This document shows, piece by piece, positions 37,401 through 51,912 of a DNA stretch of 64,000 nt. The DNA lies in assembly GCF_024868665.1 (NCBI RefSeq), contig NC_079904.1, positions 24,594,115-24,658,114 of the forward strand, given 5' to 3'. Source of the DNA: Triplophysa rosa (taxonomy: Eukaryota; Chordata; Actinopteri; Cypriniformes; Nemacheilidae). The position numbers were made by a program, and so were the translations under genes. Numbering within the stretch: the stretch's first letter is position 1; every line of letters begins with the position of its first letter. A model generated the notes under the pieces. It ran no database searches. It had not been told where the DNA came from and saw nothing but the letters and a program-made list of their open reading frames with translations.

Positions 37401-40400
37401 TGTCAGAATGTACTGGAAGACTTCAGTTTGAGAAATGGGACTGGTAAGGTACTGTTTCATCGCTCATATGTGATAACTCCCTATTCATTTAGTAGAATGT
37501 TTGGGCATAGCAACAGGACGGTGCGGTGGCTTCAGTGTAATGACGTCATGAGCAATCCAGTCATTTATATACATCAGTGCACTGTACAGAAGAGGTTTTA
37601 TTCAAACATCAACTCTTCAACAATCACATCAACATCACATTCAGCACAGGCTCACAAAAGACAAACACGTGGCTCTCATACTCATGCATACTTCTTTCAG
37701 TTCTGTCCAGTACTCCTCTGTACTTCATTCAGTTCTGTCCAGTACTCCTCTGTACTTCATTCAGTTCTGTCCAGTGCTCCTCTGTACTTCATTCAGTTCT
37801 GTCCAGTGCTCCTCTGTACTTCATTCAGTTCTGTCCAGTGCTCCTCTGTACTTCATTCAGTTCTGTCCAGTGCTCCTCTGTACTTCATTCAGTTCTGTCC
37901 AGTGCTCCTCTGTACTTCATTCAGTTCTGTCCAGTGCTCCTCTGTACTTCATTCAGTTCTGTCCAGTGCTCCTCTGTACTTCATTCAGTTCTGTCCAGTG
38001 CTCCTCTGTACTTCATTCAGTTCTGTCCAGTGCTCCTCTGTACTTCATTCAGTTCTGTCCAGTGCTCCTCTGTACTTCATTCAGTTCTGTCCAGTGCTCC
38101 TCTGTACTTCATTCAGTTCTGTCCAGTGCTCCTCTGTACTTCATTCAGTTCTGTCCAGTGCTCCTCTGTACTTCATTCAGTTCTGTCCAGTGCTCCTCTG
38201 TACTTCATTCAGTTCTGTCCAGTGCTCCTCTGTACTTCATTCAGTTCTGTCCAGTGCTCCTCTGTACTTCATTCAGTTCTGTCCAGTGCTCCTCTGTACT
38301 TCATTCAGTTCTGTCCAGTGCTCCTCTGTACTTCATTCAGTTCTGTCCAGTGCTCCTCTGTACTTCATTCAGTTCTGTCCAGTGCTCCTCTGTACTTCAT
38401 TCAGTTCTGTCCAGTGCTCCTCTGTACTTCATTCAGTTCTGTCCAGTGCTCCTCTGTACTTCATTCAGTTCTGTCCAGTGCTCCTCTGTACTTCATTCAG
38501 TTCTGTCCAGTGCTCCTCTGTACTTCATTCAGTTCTGTCCAGTGCTCCTCTGTACTTCATTCAGTTCTGTCCAGTGCTCCTCTGTACTTCATTCAGTTCT
38601 GTCCAGTGCTCCTCTGTACTTCATTCAGTTCTGTCCAGTGCTCCTCTGTACTTCATTCAGTTCTGTCCAGTGCTCCTCTGTACTTCATTCAGTTCTGTCC
38701 AGTGCTCCTCTGTACTTCATTCAGTTCTGTCCAGTGCTCCTCTGTACTTCATTCAGTTCTGTCCAGTGCTCCTCTGTACTTCATTCAGTTCTGTCCAGTG
38801 CTCCTCTGTACTTCATTCAGTTCTGTCCAGTGCTCCTCTGTACTTCATTCAGTTCTGTCCAGTGCTCCTCTGTACTTCATTCAGTTCTGTCCAGTGCTCC
38901 TCTGTACTTCATTCAGTTCTGTCCAGTGCTCCTCTGTACTTCATTCAGTTCTGTCCAGTGCTCCTCTGTACTTCATTCAGTTCTGTCCAGTGCTCCTCTG
39001 TACTTCATTCAGTTCTGTCCAGTGCTCCTCTGTACTTCATTCAGTTCTGTCCAGTGCTCCTCTGTACTTCATTCAGTTCTGTCCAGTGCTCCTCTGTACT
39101 TCATTCAGTTCTGTCCAGTGCTCCTCTGTACTTCATTCAGTTCTGTCCAGTGCTCCTCTGTACTTCATTCAGTTCTGTCCAGTGCTCCTCTGTACTTCAT
39201 TCAGTTCTGTCCAGTGCTCCTCTGTACTTCATTCAGTTCTGTCCAGTGCTCCTCTGTACTTCATTCAGTTCTGTCCAGTGCTCCTCTGTACTTCATTCAG
39301 TTCTGTCCAGTGCTCCTCTGTACTTCATTCAGTTCTGTCCAGTGCTCCTCTGTACTTCATTCAGTTCTGTCCAGTGCTCCTCTGTACTTCATTCAGTTCT
39401 GTCCAGTGCTCCTCTGTACTTCATTCAGTTCTGTCCAGTGCTCCTCTGTACTTCATTCAGTTCTGTCCAGTGCTCCTCTGTACTTCATTCAGTTCTGTCC
39501 AGTGCTCCTCTGTACTTCATTCAGTTCTGTCCAGTGCTCCTCTGTACTTCATTCAGTTCTGTCCAGTGCTCCTCTGTACTTCATTCAGTTCTGTCCAGTG
39601 CTCCTCTGTACTTCATTCAGTTCTGTCCAGTGCTCCTCTATACTTCATTCAGTTCTGTCCAGTGCTCCTCTATACTTCATTCAGTTCTGTCCAGTGCTCC
39701 TCTATACTTCATTCAGTTCTGTCCAGTGCTCCTCTGTACTTCATTCAGTTCTGTCCAGTGCTCCTCTGTACTTCATTCAGCTGAATGAAGTACTTCATAC
39801 TTCATTGCTGTCTAATACTCTTCTTCATGAATGTGAAGAATGCGCTCTCGTACTTTATACGCTCTTGTGTAGTACCAGTGTAGAGTAATGATAGTAATGA
39901 CAATATGACTGCACACTTCATTCTCATGTTAGTCTTGGTTCTTAATCGGCATCTTTAAATGTATTTCAGCTGAAAGGTGTGAGTTCGTTTGCTCAAAACG
40001 TTTGTTTTGTGGAGGGTTTATTTTCAGAATTTCGTTGAGTATGATTGATGTATCACTGATATGAGAAGCTCATATGTTGATATACTGAATCTGGATACAC
40101 AGCCATTATGAGACAAGATACTGCATCTTTAAAATGATGGTCATCACATGATTTGTTTTGCAGGACGTCAGCAGCTTCACATTTTTGATTTGCTGTTTTC
40201 TTTCATTTGCGTTTCTTGAGTTGTGCTCTACATTTGTGATTTATTTTTAATAGTCTTTTTGTCTGTGCTCAAAGGTTTACTGCAGTGACATATCAGATCA
40301 GAGACGCATGATGAAATCTTACAGTCAGAGTTTTGCATGTTCTCATATTCTCTTGTTTTTTTTATTCCGTTTTTCTGTAAGAGTCAGTTGTAAATGAATA

Positions 40401-41293
40401 GTTTTATAAGATTGCAGACACATGTACAGATCAGATGCTTTGAATCTCACATTACGCTCACCCGTATCTCTTCATGTGTTTGTGCTGTTTCTCGTTCGCT
40501 CACCAGGAGGAGCTACTATTCTTACTCATATTACCTGTAAGTAACAGAAGCGCAGCAGTGGTTTATTCTCTGGTTAGTCCTGTTAGTCTTTTAAAGATGC
40601 AGTATCCTTTTTTCAAGCCAAAACACTATTTGTTTTGACCAATCACGTTCCTCGGCACTCGATTAGTTCTTTGACATGCTCGGCAGCAGTGTTTTTTGAA
40701 AAAAGAATGCTGCACTTGTGTGTGTTGTTGTTTGTGGGTTGGTGTGCATGTGTGTGTGTGGGAAGGGAAGGGACGGGACGGTCACTCACTCTGTTCATCT
40801 ATCATCCTAACACACATTCATTCATTCATTTGGCCCAAAACCAAAGTCCTACTCCTGAAGGACCCGTCCTCTTCAAAGTGCCCAGATGATGATTGTGTTT
40901 ATTCTTGTCGCAGAGAGCATATTAATATTACATTCACAAATGTCCAGTCACAGTCCCAAATGGACAGATATTTGACTTCAAATACATCCAGATTTAGTTC
41001 TTTTAAATACACAAGCTACATCACAAACTATGGTGATATCTCAGATATGCTGTTATTTGTCACTGCATTCAAGTAAATTAATCTTGTCAGTTGTAAATCA
41101 ACACCTAAACCAACATCTGACACAAATGTCAAAAACACGAGCATACTGTAAGTCTTTGTCAGATGGTGATTGAAGAATCTTGTTGAGAGCTGTGAAGTTT
41201 GGACTGGTTTGCATGCTTTTATCTCTTTCACTGTTAATCTTGCTGGATTTCCTCTGGGTTTTCCTCGACTGTCCTGTAATTCCACTTCCTGTC

Positions 41294-41360
<67 letters not shown>

Positions 41361-44300
41361 ATGTGGGTGGAATGATTTTTGTTTCCTCGAGATCTTTAAT
41401 GACTTTATATCTTTATGTGGTTTGTCAGGAAACTTGCTAAGAAGCGCAAGGATGCCATTGGAAACACGCGTCAGGAGATGACACACATGGTGAACTCGAT
41501 GGATCGCAGTTATGCAGATCAGAGCACTCTACATGCTGAAGAACCCGTCACCTTCATGGACTCGCACAACTTCAGCCGCTGTGAGTATTCAAACCTTCCT
41601 GCATCACAAATCATCGGCCGTCAGAAAGACGAAGAGCTGAATGAAGGAAGTAATTCCCAGCAGATCAACAAACTTCTGTACACATGTGTTACTTATGATG
41701 ATTTTCTTCAACACGTTGCTCTGCTGTTGCAGCAGTTGAGAAGAAGATTTGTTGTAAGGTGTGTTTTTGTGTCAGGAGATGATATGATGTGGGTTGTGGA
41801 GGTGTTGTGAAATGTCAGAAAACATGTGCTCTCTGATACACTGGAATAACCAGAAGCAACCTTCAGAAAGCCGCCCACACTGAGATAATGAAGCAGAAGT
41901 GCTTGTGTGGGACTGAGAAAGTTTCCACTGATTCTCAACATCAGTTTGGATTGTGATGTTGATGATCACAGCGGTTAGCGACATCACTGATGATGACACA
42001 CAGTGTTCTAATAACTGCTGATGTTTCTCTACAGTGCCCAACGATCCGCTCGTGCCGACGGCTGTGTTAGGTGAGACGTGTTACATGTGTGCGCGTGTGT
42101 TTGCCGGCTCAACCGAGCAATTCAGTTCATGTGTCATGCGTGAAAATTCTAACCGTTATCACATTAAATCACATCAAAATGTTATTATCAACATACACTG
42201 CCATTCAAGAGTTTAGGGTCACTTTAGTCTCCTTTATTAAGTTTTTCCCCAATTTAGAATAATAATAAACTCCTAAAAACACAAATGTTACTTTGTTGTG
42301 ACCAATTATTGAGTAAATCAAAAATCGCCTGTTATAGTTGATCAACACTATTGGTGTAGAAATGTTCTCTCGTTATTTTATCAAGCAGCTTTAGTCTGAC
42401 ATGGATTTTTCACATCTACTGTAATCTGAACTTTTATTGCCTGACGTTTTTCTCATTATTCAATTCAAGTTATCCTTTTAAAAAACATTTTTGGTTTTGT
42501 AATAAAGAATTATATTATATTAACAAAAGATTTTAAAGATCAGGAGAAGAAATACTTTTAGTGAAGTGACTAAACCTTTCGGTGGTGTAGTGTTTGTTCA
42601 TAATTCACCAATAATATATACAGCCAGTTTTCATCAATACTCTTGAATAGACGGTTTCATTTTAACAACATAAACAAACGTTACTGCGCATGCACACTTT
42701 TGAGACCCCATCTTAACTTCCGGTGCACATTCACAAACAATAGAGCGCCTGTAGATTATTACTGATAACAATCAAAAGACACCGAGAAGAAGCGTTTCTT
42801 GACTAAACTTGTCTCTCCAATATTTTGACTTTAGACTGCGATACCAAGCACAACCACTAGATGTCAATGTTGAAATTAAATTGTTGTTTAAATGTGACCA
42901 AATGCAGGACAAATAGTTTATTTAATCAAATCAACATACAACAAAATCCAACAAATCGTTTATTTAATACAATTAGTATACAGTAAAATAATAATACAAA
43001 TTAATATGAACATAAATTAAATCAATATAGTTATATTATTAGACACTAGCCAAACACAAACCTGAAGTTAACTGGGGGTCAGGCTTATACTTCAGCTTTA
43101 TTACAGAAGTGAAATGTGTTGTGTTGTATATTTTATGTGTTTATTTTGGCTAAAGTTGAAATCAGATCGAAGTATTAAAATGAACTGAATTGAGTTACAT
43201 GAGGAACTTCATTACCCAGCATGCATCACTCTTGTGTTCATCCTTCACAATGTGTGTTATAAAGAAATCTCCACAAACAGTCAGTCTTATAACAGCAGAT
43301 GATGATAAATTACACTCATGTATTAGACACACTGTACTATAATGTGTCGTGTGTGTTTGAAATCAAACTGCATTGATGTTTTTATTCAATAAGCTCGCTT
43401 GCTTAACATGTGGATGACATCGACACACATTGTTTGTTGTACTGTAGTTGTGTTGTGTTGTGTTGTGTGTGTGTATCCGCCCCCCATCAGCTCTCATACA
43501 CAACCGGTGTGTTACACTAATGTTGAAAAACTAAACTCATCTTTTCTCTCTTGCTGCCCATCAAGTGCCCATTACTGGTAAGTGTGTGTATGTGTAGCAG
43601 AACTATCAATACCAGTTCAATATTGTGATGAGGGCAGCTCTTTATAAAAATAATATGATCATAAGATGTAAGATGTAACTCAATTTTGAGCTTAAATCAT
43701 TAATAACGACATATTGCTAATAAACAAAAAGTGTAGAAATTTTCACTTATTTTAAAAAGGATTTTCCAATTGTCACTGTCAGAAAATTCTAGAAACGTCT
43801 GTAGCACAGGGAAGGTGAGATGAAGCGATGAACTTGGTTGGTGAGGACAGTATCAGTCATAAAAGTCAAAAGCCAACCTCACATGAACACTTGTGAAGTT
43901 TTGGATGACTCATGTTTAGTAACTGTTACATAAAACTGTTGTTTTGAGCGCAGTACCTTGTCATTTCTGCGTACGAGTAATAAAACCCAAATGTATAAAT
44001 GTGTGAAAATATTTGTTTGTTTTTTGTGAGTAGCGTCGATGGAAAAAATTGTTATGTGATTTTCATATTCAACATGTTTGTTAAACTTCATAATGAAAAA
44101 GTAAAAATGAAAGCTAAACCCAACTTTGAAAAAACTTTGTTGCATTGTGTTATTGTTAATGAAAAGGGAAGGAGTTTTATTCGGTCAGTATTGTTGGCAG
44201 GTGGTTTGTTGAAGCACAGATATCACAGTGTGTCATCTGTTTATTAATTGATGTGTTTCTCATGGCACAAAGCACACATGCGCTCACGTGTGTACAGATT

Positions 44301-47300
44301 GTTGTTGTTGTTTTGAGAGAAAGTATCTGCATTAAGATGAAACGTTTGGGTCTGTCGCTCAGATGAGAACCACACGGCCGCAGCGGAGAACAGCAGACTG
44401 CTGGATATCCCGCGATACCACTGCGACGGCACTGAATCGCCCTATCAGACGGGTCAACTGCATCCCGCCATCCGCGTGGCCGACCTCCTGCAGCACATCA
44501 ATCTCATGAAGACCTCCGACAGTTACGGCTTCAAAGAGGAGTATGAGGTTAGAATGTGAAGGATCATGTAGACACGTCTGTGCTGATGTCACTTCCAGAC
44601 CACGGTTCTCTCGTGCTTACACTTGAGTTCAAGGCAAACCATGTGAATTCATCCACGGAGTCCTGGAATATTCCTACCTCATGTTGTTTGTGGTTCTTAT
44701 GAATCATTAGATGCATTACACCATTGCCACATTTTCATAAAAACATTTGTGTTTCTCTCTCGGTGAGGGTTTGGTGCAGCATACGTTGGTTTCGTTGTGA
44801 GGTTTGGGAGTTAAAACACACACACACACACACACACACATGCAGACGCTCTACAGTCGCTGTGAAAGTAAAAGCATGATTTGAGAAGCACAAGTGAAGA
44901 GATGTCTGTTAGATACGGTGAACACCTGTGAATCACTCCAGCATCACTTCTTAATCGTGACATTGGTATGAGCATCTATTCATCCGGCGTACAGTAATTC
45001 TGTGTTTTCTCTCTTCAGAGCTTTTTTGAGGGTCAATCCGCCTCCTGGGACACAGCAAAGAAAGAGCAAAATCGCACAAAGAATCGCTATGGAAACATCA
45101 TCGCATGTAAGATTGAATGTCCGCTGCGCTTTAATATGATCAGCGATTCTGTCCTCCAGCCGGACTGACTGACGGTTTAAAGAGAACATGCTGGCTTCAT
45201 AGGGTTTCTTTAGATGTTGGCGTTATCGTCAGTATATTGAAGGAGTTTTCGGTTTAAGATGAGGGAAATAAACACACCTTGTAATGGGTGCGATGAAAAA
45301 GGAGACATCTTTGAGATAAAAGCTGTGATAAAATGTTTGATGTTGACATGGAATATGGCCCATACGAAGAAGGTTCTCTTGCCCTGTTTGGAGAACCCTT
45401 TAGCTTTAGCTCACAATAAGCGTTGTTTTTCTTGTGGTTGTGTTTCCGTGCGGCGTGCAGACGATCACTCTCGAGTTATCCTGCAGCCAATGGAAGACGA
45501 CCCCTCGTCCGACTACATAAATGCCAACTACATTGATGTAAGTGGAGATGCCTCCTCCTCCTCCATTGGCGAACGTGTGAGAAACGTCTCTCCCTCCCTC
45601 GTATGTGAGGTCTTTTCTGCATGCCTTTGTCTCAACTATACACTATTTGAAGCTTTTCTTTTCTTGCTGTTGGAGGTGCTTGCTGACTCACTGACATTTG
45701 TTGTGCTCTCTCTCACTCTAACGCCGTTGGTTTTGGGGCGGTAGATTTGGCTGTACAGGGATGTAAGTATCGCTGTAGGGCTTTTAAACACCCCCAGCAC
45801 AACCACCCACCGCACCGCACCGCACCGCACATGCCCTGACGCTCATCTGCATGAACACACACACACACACACACACACACTCATTGATTCTGTTGCTTTC
45901 AGTCTGCTCATCGTGCATGTGAACATCACTGCACTCCATCTTATGCTCATCATCAGCTCTTTCTGTTATCGTGCTGGAGGGGGGGTGATGTTGGTGTGGA
46001 TTTCAGATGACAAATATAAAAATAACCCTGAGGATTAGATGTACTTATTACACGGCTCATTTGAATGCTTGATTCCGATTGGCAAGTCGCGACATTCCAA
46101 TGGTAACAACCGCTCAAGACTAATAACACCCTGTAACCCGGATGCTGCAAATCATTTTGAGAGGGACAGTTTAATATTACACAAAAATTCAATATAAATA
46201 TGTCTTTTCATAACATACAGTATATGACATTATATTTACAAATGATTCAACCAAATTGAATGTTCATGACGTTTGAACATCGTTTGTTACTTTAAAACCG
46301 AAACTAAACGGCTTTTCCTCGCGGAAGGTGTGCATTCGGTAAAAATGAGCTCATAAGATATTTCAAATTCACATTTCATGTCCAGTTTGTTTCTCATGTG
46401 GCAAGTGGGCGTGTAATAAGCGGGATAATGTACAAGCAACCGGTTGTTATGGCAGAAATAAGCCCCTTGAGTGAGACACAAGACCCTCCGCTTCACGTCC
46501 TGATCACACTGGAGGGGATTATTTCACCATAACAACCGGCTGCCTGGACATGATCCATCACATAATCAAACACGTGTTGCTCTTATAGTGTGCTGCTGAT
46601 CAGCCGAATGGATGACGATGTCATCATACTGTGTGGTGTTGTGTTTCTCCTGCAGGGATATCAAAGGCCCAGTCATTACATTGCAACTCAAGGTAAAGAA
46701 GCAGAAGAAGAAATGAACGAGTGAACGCCCGTCTGTGTCAAACAGAGAAGTAAAGCGTCTCTCTGTCTGCGTCTTTCTCCAGGTCCCGTTCATGAGACCG
46801 TCTACGATTTCTGGAGGATGATCTGGCAGGAGCAGTCCGCTTGTATCGTCATGGTAACCAACCTTGTGGAGGTGGGCCGGGTATGTCACTATACTGCCTG
46901 CTGATGTGTGTGGGGCCTTTTTTGATTTCCTCGTGTTGTCTTGTGTGACCTGAAGGCCCCCTGCCTGACAGAACCTTTTGACGAGTGAGTGACACCTGAC
47001 ATTAATCTCACCAGAAACTTTCGGGTACCATCTGGGACATATTTCACCCCCACAGGAGTAAACATATAGTATCTAAGGCAAATAAAACCTATGGTCATGA
47101 TGATTAAGGATCACATTTCAGTGCACAAACACTTCATGCTGTCTCTTTGCACACACACATACTGTATATACATCATAAATACTGATGTAAAAATGCACCA
47201 TGACTTTCTTTTTTCTCACACATTACTGGGAAATGGGATTTCATAATATTTCTAATATTGGTCATTGTAAAAGAGTTGGATTGTAACTATATTTATTTCA

Positions 47301-48990
47301 TGGTAATATTTGTTGTGCTGACTTTGATCACGATTCACTCGTACAGTGACACACGAGAAACACTGCTCAAAGGGTTCAGGCATGTGTGTTTTTATTCATG
47401 TCTTGTGCATGTTTGTGGATATTTTGTTAGTTGCATGTAGATTGACCTCACAGCTGTCTGTGTAATGACAGCACTTATACAGTAAATACAGTACAATCAT
47501 AAGAAGATGGAATCAGAAGCAGACGGCTGTGATTCAGCATGTCATTGTAATGTTTGTATGAATGTATTCCATGAGCACATACAGTAAGAGGTTTCTTCTC
47601 CTCGTGTAGGTGAAATGTTATAAATACTGGCCAGACGATATGGACGTTTATGGAGACTTTAAAGTGACGTTTGTGGAGGTCGAGCCGCTTGCAGAATACG
47701 TTGTCAGGACTTTTACTCTAGAACGGGTGAGACCACCCTTACAATCATGACTCTCGTTTCATTTTCTTCACATGCAAACAAGTATAAAGAGTGTTTGTAG
47801 AGTGATATCTTGCACAAAATGTGTGAATGTTGTGAAGAACATCTTATGAGCTTCAGTAGAAACACAGTGTTGTTTTGTGGTGTTTTACAGAGAGGTTTCA
47901 ATGAGGTCAGAGAGGTGAAGCAGTTTCATTTCACCGGCTGGCCAGATCATGGAGTGCCGTATCACGCCACCGGACTCTTGTCATTTATACGACGAGTAAA
48001 GATATCCAATCCACCCACGGCAGGACCCATCGTCGTCCACTGCAGGTACTCCAACACAAACTCTACATATCGCATTCAAGCAGACTGATCATGTGACGAA
48101 CGCTGTGTGCCATAGTAAAAAACACAACACTGCTGACATCGTGCACCTGTGTGAAGAGGAAGAACGTGATATAAAACATGGAAAGCTTTGTGTAAATGCA
48201 TCGCCTCAGTCTTCATGTGTCTGAGATGCTGTAGAAGAGAATGCGTGTCATGGCCTCATGATGTCATTTCCTGTTTTAGGGTGCATGTGAAGGGTGTTTT
48301 TAATCTTCACCCATGCATCCACATCTGACAGTATTGGCCGGAGTCTCACTTCTGACCTCTTGATCTGTGACAGGAGTGTAAAAGACAATCATTGTACATC
48401 AGCAGCTGCGTGCGTGCGTGTGTGTGTGTGTGTCGCAAGAACAGGATGTGGTTTATCTGCATCTCTCCATGCACTGAACAATGCCATGATGCAGCTTTCT
48501 CTTCACAATCACTTCTCATGCTGCTGCTGACGCTGATGACTTTCTCTTCTTATAATGATAATAATGTTAATAATAAATGCTATTTTATATATCGCCTTTC
48601 AGTGTTACTTCCCAAAGCGCTTTACTTAAAGCGGCCCTAACACACGCGGTTTCTGCCCATCTTATATTAATCTTGAGTACCTATAGAGTAGTATTGCATA
48701 CTTCGTATCTGCGAAGAGTATTTAGTTTGATCACATTTATAAAAGACAGATACAGCTGTAGGATTATTTCCGAAAGCATACGGTGCGTGCGGGGGGAGGG
48801 GTAGGCTGAACTAAAGCACGTGCGCACCCTTTGCCAACAAAACACAAACAACCGCATGCGGTTCATGTCCGCCATCTTTTAGCTCTGGGACGGCTCCATA
48901 TATCAGTTTCAAACCATCTCCAAATCCAGCGTTATATCCAGCGTTTATATAACATTCATCACCCAAATGCAGTGAACAAACAAACACCTG

Positions 48991-49026
<36 letters not shown>

Positions 49027-51512
49027 GCACACAAGTGAAAATGACGTCTGCGCATACATGCTCCTTCTCCTGCTCTCCTTGCTGCCGCGTGGGCGTGTCG
49101 CGTGCTTTTCCGGGAGAATTGTCCAATAAGGGGCTAAGAAAAATTGTTACGAAACAGTTTTATGTGTTCGAAAAAACTTTCTGAAACCTGTCCGATTGCT
49201 GGGGGAGTGTATCGAGCACAGAAATACTACGTTTATTGACAAGTTGACCATGTTAAGCCTGAGAAGACAGCACGTTTAACATTGTAAAGAAGTCAGAATG
49301 CATGACACACCGTGGCAGCACCCCTTTAAAAGAATCCACATTAAAAGATTAACAAGAAAACAAGAATAACCAAAAAGATTAAAAGCAAAACAACAATCTA
49401 TAAGAAAACAAAACAATGAACTATAAGCAAGTCTAAAAACGTGTGTTTTAAGAGAAGCTTTAAAAGCACTAGAGATGTAGCTCTCTGATTTCATAAGGAA
49501 GAAAGTTCCAGAGTTTAGCAGCAAAGGCCCGATCACCTATCGAGCGTGAGCGCAGGGAACAGTCAGAAGGCCAGACCCTCGCTGTGGAAACTTAGAGTTC
49601 AGAGAAGTGGTGAGGTGCCAAACCATGTTAAATGTAAGCATAAGAACTTTATAATCTATACCAAACCTGACAGAGAGCCAACGTAGGGACTCCAAAATAG
49701 GAGCGACGTGCTCTCTAGTTCTTGTCCTTGTCAGGATTCTCACAGCAGAATATGGAACGTGTTGCAATGCATTGAACCCCCTGCGAGCAAAGCATTGCAA
49801 CAATCGATGCGGGAAAAAACGAGAGTGTTGATCAGTTTTTCAGTTGGGCGCGCGGTCTTGCAATATTTCTACGATGAAGGAATGCCGTTTTGACAGTGTT
49901 CTGTATATGTGGGGGTCAAATGTTAAATGAGCGTCAAATACAGCACCCAAGTTCATCAATTTAGTTTGGAACTCCAACACAGAGCCATCTATATCGAGTT
50001 TAGTCAAACATTTATCATCAGGTTGGTTTATTTGGCTTGAAATCACACTTTTTTTCATTCTCATAAGAAAGGAAAGTTAAGGGAATGTCTCCTCCATCTG
50101 GATTCTGTTTGTAAGTATAGATGTCTCTTCTGCCTGAGGACTTGTGAATTATAATCATGATGTGATGAAAGACTGTCATGTGACTGGTGTTTCTGGCAGT
50201 GCGGGAGCTGGCCGGACGGGATGTTACATCGTCATTGACATCATGTTGGACATGGCAGAGAGAGAGGGCGTCGTGGACATTTACAACTGCGTTAAAGCTC
50301 TGCGCTCCAGACGAATCAACATGGTTCAGACTGAGGTGCGTGTCCACCGTCACTCCTCTCACGTCACCTGTGTAGTTTATGATGATGACCAAAGTTTTCT
50401 TCTGCGTTTCAGGAGCAGTACATTTTCATCCACGACGCCATCCTGGAGGCATGTTTGTGCGGCGAGACGGCCATCCCCGTGTGCGAGTTCAAAGCGACGT
50501 ACTACGACATGATCCGCATCGACACTCAGAGTAACTCCTCACACCTCAAAGATGAATTTCAGGTAAAACACGAGGCGGCGCTTGAGAGAACTCTCCTCCT
50601 GACGTCTCAGTTCTTTAACAACATGTTTCCTGCACAGACGCTGAACTCTGTGACCCCACAGCCTCAACCTGAAGACTGCAGCATCGCTCTTCTTCCTCGC
50701 AATCACGACAAGAACCGCTTCATGGACAACCTCCCCCCCGACCGCTGCCTGCCGTTCCTCATCACCATCGACGGAGAGAGCAGCAACTACATCAACGCAG
50801 CTCTGATGGATGTGAGTTGTTCTGTAAACTCTCTCTCGGTTCGACACGCGCTCTGTTCCACAACCAAGAGATCGGTAACGCGTACAAAAACAATCCCAGA
50901 ATGCATTGCCACAGGCTCACTCAAAAATGGCAGATGTTGATCAGTTTTGTTGAGTGTTTGTAGAGTCATTGGTTTCAGATGCTGTCTGTCTACATTTCAT
51001 TGGCTGTTGGAACAGAGCTACAGAAAGCTAGAGACAAATCCAGCTGGCCAGTCCTTTCATGGACAGATGTTAGACAGAGACACTTTTACGTCATCATGTG
51101 TTGAATAGATATACACAATTCATGAATTCTTCTGAATGGCTGCATGTGGTGCTAAATTTCTTTCCTTCTTTGGCTTCTCAAAAATAAGTCCAAAGTATTT
51201 GTAGTGTTGTTATTATTATTATTATTAGGTCAGTGTGACTGTGAATCTGGTGCTATGTAAACTGTGGATTTTCTCATATATATTATACCATTTCACTCAA
51301 AAGTGAAAATTCTCTTCTTATTTCTCAACTTCACGTTGTTCCAAACACTGAGATGCTCATCATACGGCTTTGTTTGTTGAGGTTTTATTTCCAAGTAGCC
51401 TGATGTTTTCTTATGTCACTTAGTTTTGTGTGAGGAACAGACTTTATTCCTCCTGCTGAAGATGAGAAGGTGATGATCTGTACTGAATGTCCTCACAGCA
51501 GATCATTTCACA

Positions 51513-51562
<50 letters not shown>

Positions 51563-51847
51563 TGTGTGTGTGTGTGTTCATGTTTGTATATCCCGGTGGG
51601 GACCTAAACCTGAATACACACCAACACATGGGGACTCGTGTCACCGTGGGGACCAAAATTGAGGTCCCAGGGCAAAAAGCTTATAAATTGTACAGAACAA
51701 TATTTTTTACAAATCTAAAAATGCAAAAAGTGTTCTATGATCTTTAGGTTTAGGGATAGGGTTAGGGATAGGGGATAGAATATACAGTTTGTACAGTATA
51801 AAAACATTACGCCTATGGACTGTCCCCACAGGGATAGTCAACCAAAG

Positions 51848-51912
<65 letters not shown>

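Noticed and set aside
37701..39780. Possible CRISPR-like array
   Set aside because: Units are directly adjacent without spacers and the context is a vertebrate intron.
37395..39888. Three overlapping + frames of 735-797 codons with [24 protein letters not shown] repeats
   Set aside because: They are the three frames of the 32-bp minisatellite; the unit has no stop and its length is not a multiple of three. No domain, no codon bias, and it lies in a ptprm intron.
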